Positions 1 to 5,091 of a stretch of 5,091 nucleotides of DNA are shown here, piece after piece. Under the pieces are notes generated by a model. That model was given only the letters and a program-made list of their open reading frames with translations. It was not told the DNA's origin and ran no database searches. The position numbers and the translations under genes are program-made. How positions within the stretch are numbered: position 1 is the stretch's first letter; the number at the start of each line of letters is the position of its first letter. The DNA comes from Actinomycetes bacterium. Lineage in GTDB: Bacteria > Actinomycetota > Thermoleophilia > Solirubrobacterales > 70-9. The DNA is taken from NCBI GenBank assembly GCA_023436605.1, contig JAEZIQ010000126.1:1-5091 (forward strand), read 5' to 3'.

Positions 1-41
1 GGGCGGGGCTCCGCTTAACGGCGGGACGGTCGGGTGACGAT

Positions 42-79
42 GCGGAAGGTGATCTTTCGCTCGTCGCCCGGCCTTCCGC
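42..79 (-). terminator. Possible hairpin downstream of the SGNH gene
   Basis: GCGGAAGG (42-49) and CCTTCCGC (72-79) form a perfect 8-base-pair stem with a 22-base loop, beginning 15 bases after the SGNH stop codon. There is no T-run after it on the minus strand, so as an intrinsic terminator it is weak. It could equally be a 3' stabilising stem or chance in GC-rich DNA. The rest of bases 1-93 holds no gene I can support. Confidence 0.25.
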
Positions 80-93
80 CTGGGTAGAGGGCC

Positions 94-960
94 TTAGCTG
101 GCGAAGGGGTCCGGGAGCCGGGCATCAAGCCAGTTGGTCAGGAGCTGACTGTAGGTGGCGCTGATGTGCCCGCGGTCCCGGTACTTGAGGAACTTGCCGT
201 GGACCGCCCGACAGCTGAGTCCGGGACATACCTTCGGCAGCGGATCGATGATCCGAACGGCCTTGAGACGTCTGGCTGCGGCGTAGTCATAGGCCTCCGA
301 AAGCGGGCGATGAGCCCGGAACGTGCATCGTCCGGGGTTCTCACGGTTCTGGGAAACGCACTCCGACGGCACAAAGTCCCTGGACATGGGAAGGTCGCGC
401 ATCACCGTGACCTGGGCGCCGGTCCTTCGCAGCCGGAGCAGGGTTTCGTACATCCCCTTGCGGAAGTGGGGTTCGCTGGCCGCCCGGCTGAGCCGCTGGC
501 CGTTCTGCATCACGAAAGTGTTCTGAGCCGTGTTGCTGGCAACGAAGACCAGTGACGGCTTCTCCCGGGCGATCCGCTGAAGAGCGTTCTGGCGCCAGCG
601 ATTGCAGGCCGGGCTGGTGTCGACAATCGCCGCGGTGCAGTTTGCCCGCAGGAGCATGGTCAACTCCCAGCCGCGCCTGTGGGCGATGTTGATCAGGGCC
701 GGCGTCCACTGGAGCGCATGGGAGTCGCCCAGCACGGTTACCTTCTTCTCTGAACCGACCTCGCCGTAATGACATGGCGGGGAAGTGACCCGATTGGTGT
801 AGATCAGACAACCCTCGCGGAAGACCGGTCCCTTGTCCCGTTTGACGGCGGCAAACGACGGCACGTAGGTCCGGGCTGAAGCCTGACTCGTATAGCCGGC
901 CCCGAGCAGCGCCAGAACGACAGGCACTATCGCGACGAGCTTCGGACTCAGCCGCTTCAA
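94..960 (-). CDS. Secreted stand-alone SGNH-domain protein (OafA-type acyltransferase C-terminal domain)
   Basis: The 288-residue product matches the SGNH domain that normally sits at the C-terminus of AT3 (OafA/YrhL) membrane acyltransferases, which move acyl groups onto cell-surface glycans. The GDSH motif at residues 78-81 supplies the predicted catalytic Ser80. The D-R-G-H motif near the end supplies Asp262 and His265. Asn143, in V-A-S-N, may be the block III Asn. Eight cysteines (51, 63, 108, 119, 201, 212, 245, 250) suggest disulfides outside the cytoplasm. I place the start at TTG 960: it gives a clean signal peptide (KR, then a hydrophobic stretch to about residue 23, and an A-S-A cleavage site near 30). 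An AAGG lies about 7 bases upstream, and the start overlaps the stop of the esterase gene. A longer in-frame reading from 1071 would bury the signal behind 37 low-complexity residues. The ten-helix AT3 membrane part is absent. Family assignment is firm; substrate is unknown. Confidence 0.85.
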   Translation of the reverse strand: MKRLSPKLVAIVPVVLALLGAGYTSQASARTYVPSFAAVKRDKGPVFREGCLIYTNRVTSPPCHYGEVGSEKKVTVLGDSHALQWTPALINIAHRRGWELTMLLRANCTAAIVDTSPACNRWRQNALQRIAREKPSLVFVASNTAQNTFVMQNGQRLSRAASEPHFRKGMYETLLRLRRTGAQVTVMRDLPMSRDFVPSECVSQNRENPGRCTFRAHRPLSEAYDYAAARRLKAVRIIDPLPKVCPGLSCRAVHGKFLKYRDRGHISATYSQLLTNWLDARLPDPFAS

Positions 961-2177
961 GGCAGCACCTTGACCGGGAAAAGACGGGACACCCTCGCCT
1001 GGCCGGTGTCGTCGTAGGTGGTTACCCGCAGCTTGTGCACCCCCGCCCTTAGCTTCCAGCTGCGAGGACACAGGGTCTCACGACCGCCGTTCAGCTGGCA
1101 GGTCACCTGTCGGGCCCTGGGCCGGGATGAAATCCGGAGCCGCAGGATCCCGAACTTCGAATTTCCAGGTGCCCGGACCGTGCGGCTGCCCCTGACGACG
1201 GGCCGGGAGCGCACGACGGGACTTACCGCCGCCTTGACGAAGCGGACCGCGCGGGCCGTGACGCCCAGGTCGCCGTCGGGGTTACCGAGCAGCGGCACCA
1301 CCCCGGGATGGTTCGTGTCGACTCGCCAGGAAACGAGGTCGAATCGCTGCCGGAGCCGCTCGGACATCGCCTGGGCCTCGGCCCAGCGGTCGGGGCTGCT
1401 GGTCGGGACCACATGGAAGAAAGGCGGGTCCGAGGGGTCAGCGAAACGGATCGGTGAGGCGGCATCCCAGACTGGCGCATCTTTCTCCTCGGCGGGGGTA
1501 CCGAACGCGTTGAACATCATCCGCTGGAACCCGGCTGAAATCTTCCGGTAGGCCGCAGTCATCATGCGGGCCACGTCGAACCCGACCGAGTCAAGCGAAA
1601 GGACTCCTCTGATCTGGCGGGTCGAGACACCCTGGGCCTTGAGGAAGGCCGGACGTGTGGCGAGCAGCGAGGCGATCTGTCCACCGGCCGAATCGCCACC
1701 GATCACTATCCGGTTCGCGTTTCCGCCGTACCCCGCGATGTGCTTGCTGACCCAGCCCAGCGCCCGGGAGGCATCTCGATGCGGGGTCGGGAACCGCAGG
1801 CGATTCGGGGTCAGCGCCGAGGGTCCGTCAAGGTCGGGCGAAAGGCGGTAGTTGACCGAAACGAATATGAAGCCGGCGCGAACCAGGGTGCGAGCCTTGA
1901 AAGCCATGGTCGCGCTCTCCTTGTCACCCTGGAACCAGCCTCCGCCGTGAATCCAGACGAAGACCGGGCGCCGCCCCCGGACCTCTCCCCTGGGGACGTA
2001 GACATCAAGCAGGTTTGAGCCCTCCTGCTCGTTTGCCGGTGCGTAGGCGATGTCGGACTCGACGGTGTACGGCTCGGCTGCCCGCGCCGGCCCGGCCAGC
2101 ATCGCGATGACGCCGACGAGGACAGCAGTGATGAGAAGCACCCGCATCCGGATGCCCGTGTTACCGGCTTCAAGCAT
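957..2177 (-). CDS. Secreted alpha/beta-hydrolase esterase (BD-FAE/carboxylesterase-like) with C-terminal Ig-like domain
   Basis: A 406-residue exported esterase. A signal peptide covers roughly residues 11-34 (hydrophobic stretch, then A-R-A before AEP). The hydrolase domain spans about 40-318: oxyanion-hole HGGGW at 77-81, nucleophile elbow GDSAGG at 161-166 (Ser163), and likely acid and base Asp263 (S-P-D) and His290 (N-H-P-G). This layout is that of the BD-FAE/HSL-like esterases that cleave small esters or acetyl and feruloyl groups from polymers. After a proline/arginine-rich linker, residues about 340-406 form a beta-rich tail with Cys360 and Cys370 and an L-x-x-G-x-H-x-L pattern, typical of Ig-like repeats on secreted actinobacterial proteins. 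The ATG at 2177 is assumed; the in-frame ATG at 2147 gives a shorter signal peptide and is equally plausible, since neither has a clear ribosome binding site. The gene leads a two-gene unit with the SGNH protein. Natural substrate unknown. Confidence 0.88.
   Translation of the reverse strand: MLEAGNTGIRMRVLLITAVLVGVIAMLAGPARAAEPYTVESDIAYAPANEQEGSNLLDVYVPRGEVRGRRPVFVWIHGGGWFQGDKESATMAFKARTLVRAGFIFVSVNYRLSPDLDGPSALTPNRLRFPTPHRDASRALGWVSKHIAGYGGNANRIVIGGDSAGGQIASLLATRPAFLKAQGVSTRQIRGVLSLDSVGFDVARMMTAAYRKISAGFQRMMFNAFGTPAEEKDAPVWDAASPIRFADPSDPPFFHVVPTSSPDRWAEAQAMSERLRQRFDLVSWRVDTNHPGVVPLLGNPDGDLGVTARAVRFVKAAVSPVVRSRPVVRGSRTVRAPGNSKFGILRLRISSRPRARQVTCQLNGGRETLCPRSWKLRAGVHKLRVTTYDDTGQARVSRLFPVKVLP
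958..967 (-). promoter_or_regulatory. Stop/start overlap with TTG initiation codon (translational coupling)
   Basis: On the minus strand the esterase ends ...CCT TGA and the SGNH gene begins TTG AAG CGG, so the TTG start shares two bases with the TGA stop. The sequence AAGG ends 7 bases before the TTG and can serve as a Shine-Dalgarno site. This arrangement decides the SGNH start and suggests that ribosomes finishing the esterase re-initiate on the SGNH gene, keeping the two products in step. Confidence 0.6.
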
Positions 2178-2190
2178 TCGGAGAACGTAA

Positions 2191-2212
2191 CACCCCAGCT
2201 GGCCCCGGGGTG
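2191..2212. repeat. Short inverted repeat upstream of the esterase gene
   Basis: CACCCC (2191-2196) pairs with GGGGTG (2207-2212) around a 10-base loop. Two 8-base palindromes, CCAGCTGG and CCCCGGGG, lie inside it back to back. It sits 14 bases before the esterase ATG at 2177, between the terminator hairpin of trpB2 and the start codon, which is where a promoter or operator for the esterase-SGNH unit should be. I see no convincing -35/-10 pair. A regulatory role is a guess. Confidence 0.3.
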
Positions 2213-2230
2213 CGGCTCAGGTGAAACGAA

Positions 2231-2267
2231 ACGGCTGAAGGTGGCGATTATCGCCGCCTTCAGCCGT
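2231..2267 (-). terminator. Intrinsic terminator hairpin after trpB2
   Basis: ACGGCTGAAGGTGGCGA (2231-2247) and its near-complement (2251-2267) form a 17-base-pair stem with a single non-Watson-Crick position and a 3-base loop. The stem begins 19 bases after the trpB2 stop. On the minus strand it is followed by the T-rich stretch TTTCGTTTC, as expected for a terminator of the metabolic block. Reading plus-ward there is no T-run, so it probably acts in one direction. The single mismatch is a G-U wobble in plus-strand RNA but C-A in minus-strand RNA. Confidence 0.75.
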
Positions 2268-2286
2268 CTCGAAACGACGAGGCCGG

Positions 2287-3651
2287 TCAGGCGATCGCCG
2301 GGGCGTCCGGCAGCCGCTCGATAGCCGCGTCCAGATCGTCCTGAGAGAGTTCGAGATCGGTCAGCTCACCGGCCAGATAGGCCTGGTAGGCGGACATGTC
2401 GAAGTGGCCGTGGCCGGAAAGCCCGAGCAGGATGGTCCGTTCCTCGCCTGCCTGCTTCGCGGCCTCGGCTTCCTCGATCGCCGCGCGGATCGCGTGGGCC
2501 GGTTCGGGTCCGGGAATGATGCCTTCGGTCCGGGCAAAGAGCAGGGCCGCTTCGAAAGCCGCCCCCTGCGCAATCGCCGTCGCCTCGACGAGCCCTTCGT
2601 GGACGAAGGCGCAGAGACTCGGGGCATCGCCGTGGTAGCGGAGACCTCCGGCGTGGACCGGGGCCGGCACGAAGTCATGCCCGAGCGTGTACATCGGCAT
2701 CAGCGGGGTCATGCCGACCGTGTCACCAAAGTCGTAGGCGTACTTGCCGCGGGTCAGGGTCGGGCAGGCAGCGGGTTCGGCACCCAGAAACCTGGTCGTC
2801 TTGCCCCTGCGGATGTTCTCCCGCAGGAAGGGGTTGATCAGACCGGCGAAGTTGGAGCCGCCACCAACGCAGCCGACCACCACGTCGGGATACTCGCCGG
2901 CCATCTCCAGGGCGGCAATCGCTTCCTGGCCGATCACGGTCTGGTGCAGACAGACGTGGTTGAGCACCGAACCGAGCGCGTAGTTGGCGTCGTCGGAGCC
3001 GGCCGCGACTTCAACCGCTTCGGATATCGCGATGCCGAGGCTGCCGCTCTCGTGCTCGGCCTGGGAGCGGCCGGCTTCGGTCAGGTTGGAAGGGCTGCGA
3101 TGTACGGTGGCACCCCAGGTCTCGATCATCGCCCGGCGATAGGGCTTCTGGTCGTAGGAAACCCCGACCATGAAGACCTCGCACTCGATCCCGAACCACT
3201 GGCAGGCCAGTGACAATGCCGAGCCCCACTGCCCCGCCCCGGTCTCCGTGACCAGTTTGCGGGTCCCGTCTTCACGGTTGTAATAGGCCTGCGGGACGGC
3301 CGAGTTCAACTTGTGCGAACCGGCCGGCGAGGTCCCTTCGTACTTGTAGTAGATGTGGGCCGGAGTATCGAGCGCTTTCTCCAGGCGGGTCGCCCGGATC
3401 AGCGGTGTCGGTCGCCAGAGCTTGTAGGCCTCGCGCACCTCTTCCGGGATCTCGATCGTCTCCTCGGGCGACATCTCCTGCTCGATCAGGTTCATCGGGA
3501 AGATCGCCGAAAGATCCTCCGGTCCTGCCGGCTGGCCGGTGGCCGGACTGAGCGGCGGCAATGGTTCGCCGGGAGCGTCGGCCATGATGTTCACCCAGCT
3601 GGTGGGGATAGCGGACTCAGGCAGCAGATACTTCTTGGTGTCCTCGCTCAT
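2287..3651 (-). CDS. trpB2: TrpB2-type tryptophan synthase beta-like PLP enzyme
   Basis: The 454-residue protein is a PLP-dependent beta-replacement enzyme of the TrpB2 branch, which joins indole to a serine-derived aminoacrylate to make tryptophan. The PLP lysine is Lys114 in G-S-H-K-L-N, the catalytic acid is Glu136 in T-E-T-G-A-G-Q-W-G, and the phosphate of PLP is held by V-G-G-G-S-N at 262-267. The cofactor-ring region near the C-terminus reads S-G-H-G-H-F-D (412-418), the TrpB2 form rather than the S-G-R-G-D form of TrpB1. The length, about 50 residues above TrpB1, comes mainly from the N-terminal extension typical of TrpB2. The ATG at 3651 is preceded by AGGA with 7 bases of spacing. 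No trpA or other trp gene is visible, so it may work as an indole-salvaging or stand-alone enzyme rather than in the alpha2-beta2 complex; some TrpB2 enzymes prefer phosphoserine. It lies 95 bases downstream of the phosphorylase gene and ends at a strong terminator. Confidence 0.93.
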   Translation of the reverse strand: MSEDTKKYLLPESAIPTSWVNIMADAPGEPLPPLSPATGQPAGPEDLSAIFPMNLIEQEMSPEETIEIPEEVREAYKLWRPTPLIRATRLEKALDTPAHIYYKYEGTSPAGSHKLNSAVPQAYYNREDGTRKLVTETGAGQWGSALSLACQWFGIECEVFMVGVSYDQKPYRRAMIETWGATVHRSPSNLTEAGRSQAEHESGSLGIAISEAVEVAAGSDDANYALGSVLNHVCLHQTVIGQEAIAALEMAGEYPDVVVGCVGGGSNFAGLINPFLRENIRRGKTTRFLGAEPAACPTLTRGKYAYDFGDTVGMTPLMPMYTLGHDFVPAPVHAGGLRYHGDAPSLCAFVHEGLVEATAIAQGAAFEAALLFARTEGIIPGPEPAHAIRAAIEEAEAAKQAGEERTILLGLSGHGHFDMSAYQAYLAGELTDLELSQDDLDAAIERLPDAPAIA

Positions 3652-3654
3652 ACA

Positions 3655-3661
3655 GCCATCC
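3655..3661 (-). promoter_or_regulatory. Ribosome binding site of trpB2
   Basis: AGGATGG on the minus strand precedes ATG 3651; the AGGA core is 7 bases from the start codon. It is the clearest Shine-Dalgarno site in the window and fixes the trpB2 start. An ATG inside this motif is out of frame with the gene. Confidence 0.6.
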
Positions 3662-3696
3662 TAAGTCGGCGGGCCGCGTGGGGTCGCCGCAACGGG

Positions 3697-3737
3697 AAAA
3701 GCGCCGGAACCGACCTTTTACTCGTGGCACCCGGGTG
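3697..3737. repeat. Inverted repeats in the phosphorylase-trpB2 gap
   Basis: The 95-base gap holds two symmetric elements. The first is CACCCGGGTG (3728-3737), a perfect 10-base palindrome starting on the minus strand 9 bases after the phosphorylase stop. The second is an interrupted stem, AAAAG (minus strand 3719-3715) with CTTTT (3701-3697), with CGG/CCG inside. On the minus strand the second ends in TTTT, so it could be a leaky terminator or attenuating structure before trpB2. I see no convincing promoter in 3652-3696, so whether trpB2 is read from upstream is open. Confidence 0.3.
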
Positions 3738-3746
3738 GGACGAAGG

Positions 3747-4511
3747 TCAGGCGAGCTTCGCGATGAGGGAAGTGACCCGTTCCATGCCCGGACCAACCGC
3801 CGCGATGACATCGCCCATCCTGAGCTCCTCGCGAGAGATGCCTGCCGCGAAGTTGCCGACGGGACAGATCGCCGCGTAATCGAGACCGGCCTCGCGGGCG
3901 AGAATCGCCTCAGGCATCCCGGTCATGCCGACGATCTGACATCCATCCGCCACCAGCCGGCGGATCTCGGCCGCGGTCTCGAACCGGGGGCCCTGCACCG
4001 CGGCGTAGGTTGCCCCGTCGACGAATTCGGTCTCGAGGGCCCGGAGTGCGTCGCCGACCTCTTCCCGCCAGGTCGGTGAGTAGGGGTCGGTGAAATCGAA
4101 GTGGACGACGGGGTCACCCTCCCGCTGGAAGGTCATCTCGCGCCCCCAGGTGTAATCGATCAACTGGTCCGGCAGGACCAGCGCTCCCGGCACGCAGCCC
4201 GAACCCATGCCTCCGACGCTCGAGACCGCGAGGATCCGGTCGCATCCCGCCTCGCGCAGGGCGTGGACGTTGGCCCGGTAGTTGACCCGGTGTGGCGCGA
4301 CCGAATGGTCGGTGCCATGCCGGGCGACGAAAACCACCCCGGAGCCCACGTCCGAGACGGTGACCGGGCCGGAAGGCGGCCCCCAGGGCGTCTCCACGAA
4401 CGATTCAGCCCCGGTGGGTTCGGCCTGGGCCGAGCCCACCGGGGCTTCAGTCACATCATGGGGATCGAGGCCGTAAAGCCCACTGCCTCCGATGACTCCA
4501 AGCCGGGCCAC
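3747..4511 (-). CDS. Methylthioadenosine/methylthioinosine phosphorylase family (probable MTI phosphorylase)
   Basis: The 254-residue protein belongs to the PNP/MTAP family, which uses phosphate to cleave 5'-methylthio-nucleosides to a purine base and methylthioribose-1-phosphate, part of methionine and purine salvage after polyamine or SAM use. Visible motifs are G-G-S-G at 8-11 (phosphate loop), R-H-G at 64-66, N-Y-R-A-N at 77-81, Q-G-P-R-F-E-T at 173-179 and M-T-G-M-P-E-A at 196-202. The base-binding segment is V-G-N-F-A-A-G (218-224). Asn220 replaces the Asp of adenine-specific MTAP and resembles 6-oxopurine phosphorylases, so methylthioinosine is the likelier substrate. The start is GTG 4511, 11 bases after the carboxykinase stop; it places G-V-I-G-G-S-G right at the N-terminus as in relatives, although no clear ribosome binding site is seen. 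Residues 23-36 (APVGSAQAEPTGAE) are an extra segment encoded by a palindrome (see 4404-4450). The family is firm; substrate preference is inferred. Confidence 0.92.
   Translation of the reverse strand: MARLGVIGGSGLYGLDPHDVTEAPVGSAQAEPTGAESFVETPWGPPSGPVTVSDVGSGVVFVARHGTDHSVAPHRVNYRANVHALREAGCDRILAVSSVGGMGSGCVPGALVLPDQLIDYTWGREMTFQREGDPVVHFDFTDPYSPTWREEVGDALRALETEFVDGATYAAVQGPRFETAAEIRRLVADGCQIVGMTGMPEAILAREAGLDYAAICPVGNFAAGISREELRMGDVIAAVGPGMERVTSLIAKLA
4404..4450. mobile_element. Putative in-frame palindromic mini-element flanked by TTCAG direct repeats
   Basis: The arms GCCCCGGTGGGTTCGGCC (4408-4425) and GGCCGAGCCCACCGGGGC (4428-4445) are complementary at 17 of 18 positions with a 2-base centre, and A4407/T4446 extends the pairing. 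The 5-base direct repeat TTCAG lies at 4404-4408 and 4446-4450, immediately around the palindrome, like a target-site duplication. Repeat plus element is 42 bases, exactly 14 codons. Removing it joins T-E to S-F-V-E-T-P-W-G-P-P-S, which lines up without a gap with T-E-K-Y-V-D-T-P-F-G-K-P-S of human MTAP as I recall it. It carries no gene of its own and stays open in the phosphorylase frame. No second copy is in this window. Alternative: a lineage-specific loop that happens to be palindromic. Confidence 0.5.
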
Positions 4512-4522
4512 CGGGGAACCGG

Positions 4523-5091
4523 TCAGGCGTTGAGGCGGGCCTTGAGGGCCTCGAACTGGTTCCGGATCTCCTCCGGCAGCGAATCTCCGAACTTGTTCAG
4601 ATGCTCTTCGACCTGCGGGAGCTGGGCGGCTACCGCGGCGTCGTCGACGCTCAGCAGCGTTTCCATCTGCTCCGGGGTCACGTCCACGCCATCGAGGTCG
4701 AGGTCCTCGACCCTGGGCAGCAGGCCGATTGAAGTCTCGACCGTCTCGCCCTTGTCGTCGCAGCGGTTGAAGATCCACTTGAGCACGCGGCTGTTGTCAC
4801 CGAAGCCCGGCCAGATGAACTTGCCGTCATCGTCCTTGCGGAACCAGTTGACGTAGAAGATCTTCGGCAGCTGGGCGCCTTCGGTCTCGCCGATCTTGAG
4901 CCAGTGGCCGAAGTAGTCGGCCATGTTGTAGCCGCAGAACGGCAGCATCGCCAGCGGATCGAATCGCAGCTGGCCGACCGCGCCGGCGGCGGCAGCGGTG
5001 GTCTCGGACGACATGGTCGAGGCGAGGAAGACGCCGTGGTTCCAGTCGAAGGCCTCGGAGACCAGCGGCACGACGCTGGCCCGGCGCCCAC
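4523..5091 (-). CDS. pckG: Phosphoenolpyruvate carboxykinase (GTP), C-terminal part
   Basis: This is the last 188 residues of GTP-dependent PEP carboxykinase, which converts oxaloacetate and GTP to PEP, CO2 and GDP at the entry to gluconeogenesis in the cytosol. The frame runs off the right edge of the window, so the start, the P-loop and the metal-binding residues lie outside; a full enzyme is about 600 residues. Visible family signatures are R-R-A-S-V-V-P-L-V at the left of the protein fragment, F-C-G-Y-N-M-A-D-Y-F-G-H-W, and K-I-F-Y-V-N-W-F-R-K. The guanine-binding segment F-I-W-P-G-F-G-D-N-S-R-V-L (visible residues 91-103) carries the Phe and Asn that contact the GTP base. The tail is acidic and helical, ending A-L-K-A-R-L-N-A. 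Its stop is 11 bases before the GTG of the phosphorylase gene, so the two are likely co-transcribed. No sign of damage. Confidence 0.96.
   Translation of the reverse strand, partial: GRRASVVPLVSEAFDWNHGVFLASTMSSETTAAAAGAVGQLRFDPLAMLPFCGYNMADYFGHWLKIGETEGAQLPKIFYVNWFRKDDDGKFIWPGFGDNSRVLKWIFNRCDDKGETVETSIGLLPRVEDLDLDGVDVTPEQMETLLSVDDAAVAAQLPQVEEHLNKFGDSLPEEIRNQFEALKARLNA

Noticed and set aside
15..125. A 36-codon minus-strand open frame (ATG 125, TAA 15-17) overlapping the end of the SGNH gene
   Set aside because: It overlaps the SGNH coding end by 32 bases, lacks a recognisable ribosome binding site, is arginine/proline-rich as expected for an off-frame reading of GC-rich DNA, and matches no family I know.
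1018..1551. A 177-codon plus-strand open frame within the esterase gene
   Set aside because: It is the antisense shadow of the catalytic and tail regions of the esterase, arginine- and serine-rich with no motif.
2404..3213. A 269-codon plus-strand open frame across trpB2
   Set aside because: It is antisense to a clearly recognised enzyme. Long antisense frames are usual in GC-rich genes, and the translation shows no family motif.
4512..4778. An N-terminal extension of the phosphorylase reading frame up to an ATG at 4778
   Set aside because: The extra 89 residues overlap the carboxykinase gene in another frame and are arginine/glycine-rich off-frame sequence. Family members begin just before the G-G-S-G loop, which fits GTG 4511.
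4101..4856. A 251-codon plus-strand open frame across the phosphorylase and carboxykinase genes
   Set aside because: It crosses the junction of two well-supported minus-strand genes and its translation is low-complexity with no recognisable domain.
1..5091. CRISPR array, tRNA/rRNA gene, transposase or phage gene
   Set aside because: I found no regularly spaced repeats, no RNA-gene-like segments and no transposase or phage motifs in any frame; nearly all of the window is covered by the five genes.

Overview
This 5,091-base window is GC-rich, and every gene I can support lies on the minus strand. It suggests a high-GC actinobacterium. A lineage near Thermoleophilia/Solirubrobacterales is my best guess. 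That rests on the dense minus-strand layout, a GTP-type PEP carboxykinase, and a secreted esterase with a two-cysteine Ig-like tail of the C-x-L...C...L-x-x-G-x-H type often seen in that group. The taxonomic call is an inference from protein style, not from a marker gene.

Read in the direction of transcription (right to left), the first block is central and salvage metabolism. It holds the C-terminal third of GTP-dependent phosphoenolpyruvate carboxykinase (4523-5091, cut by the window edge). Eleven bases further on is a methylthioadenosine/methylthioinosine phosphorylase-family gene with a GTG start (3747-4511). After a 95-base gap comes a TrpB2-type tryptophan synthase beta-like enzyme (2287-3651). 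The first two genes are probably co-transcribed; trpB2 may be in the same unit or have its own start. A strong hairpin at 2231-2267, followed on the minus strand by a T-rich stretch, closes this block.

The second block (94-2177) is a two-gene unit for exported proteins. It contains an alpha/beta-hydrolase esterase with a signal peptide and a C-terminal Ig-like domain, and a stand-alone SGNH domain protein with its own signal peptide. The two genes overlap at the stop/start (TGA within TTGA), so their translation is probably coupled. Both look like extracytoplasmic ester-cleaving or acyl-transferring enzymes, perhaps acting on the same envelope or extracellular substrate.

The most unusual signal is inside the phosphorylase gene. 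A near-perfect 38-40 base palindrome (4407-4446) is flanked by the 5-base direct repeat TTCAG. Removing one repeat plus the palindrome (42 bases, 14 codons) restores a clean alignment to ordinary family members. It therefore looks like a small palindromic mobile element inserted in frame in an essential-looking enzyme, analogous in style to the protein-coding palindromic elements known from Rickettsia.
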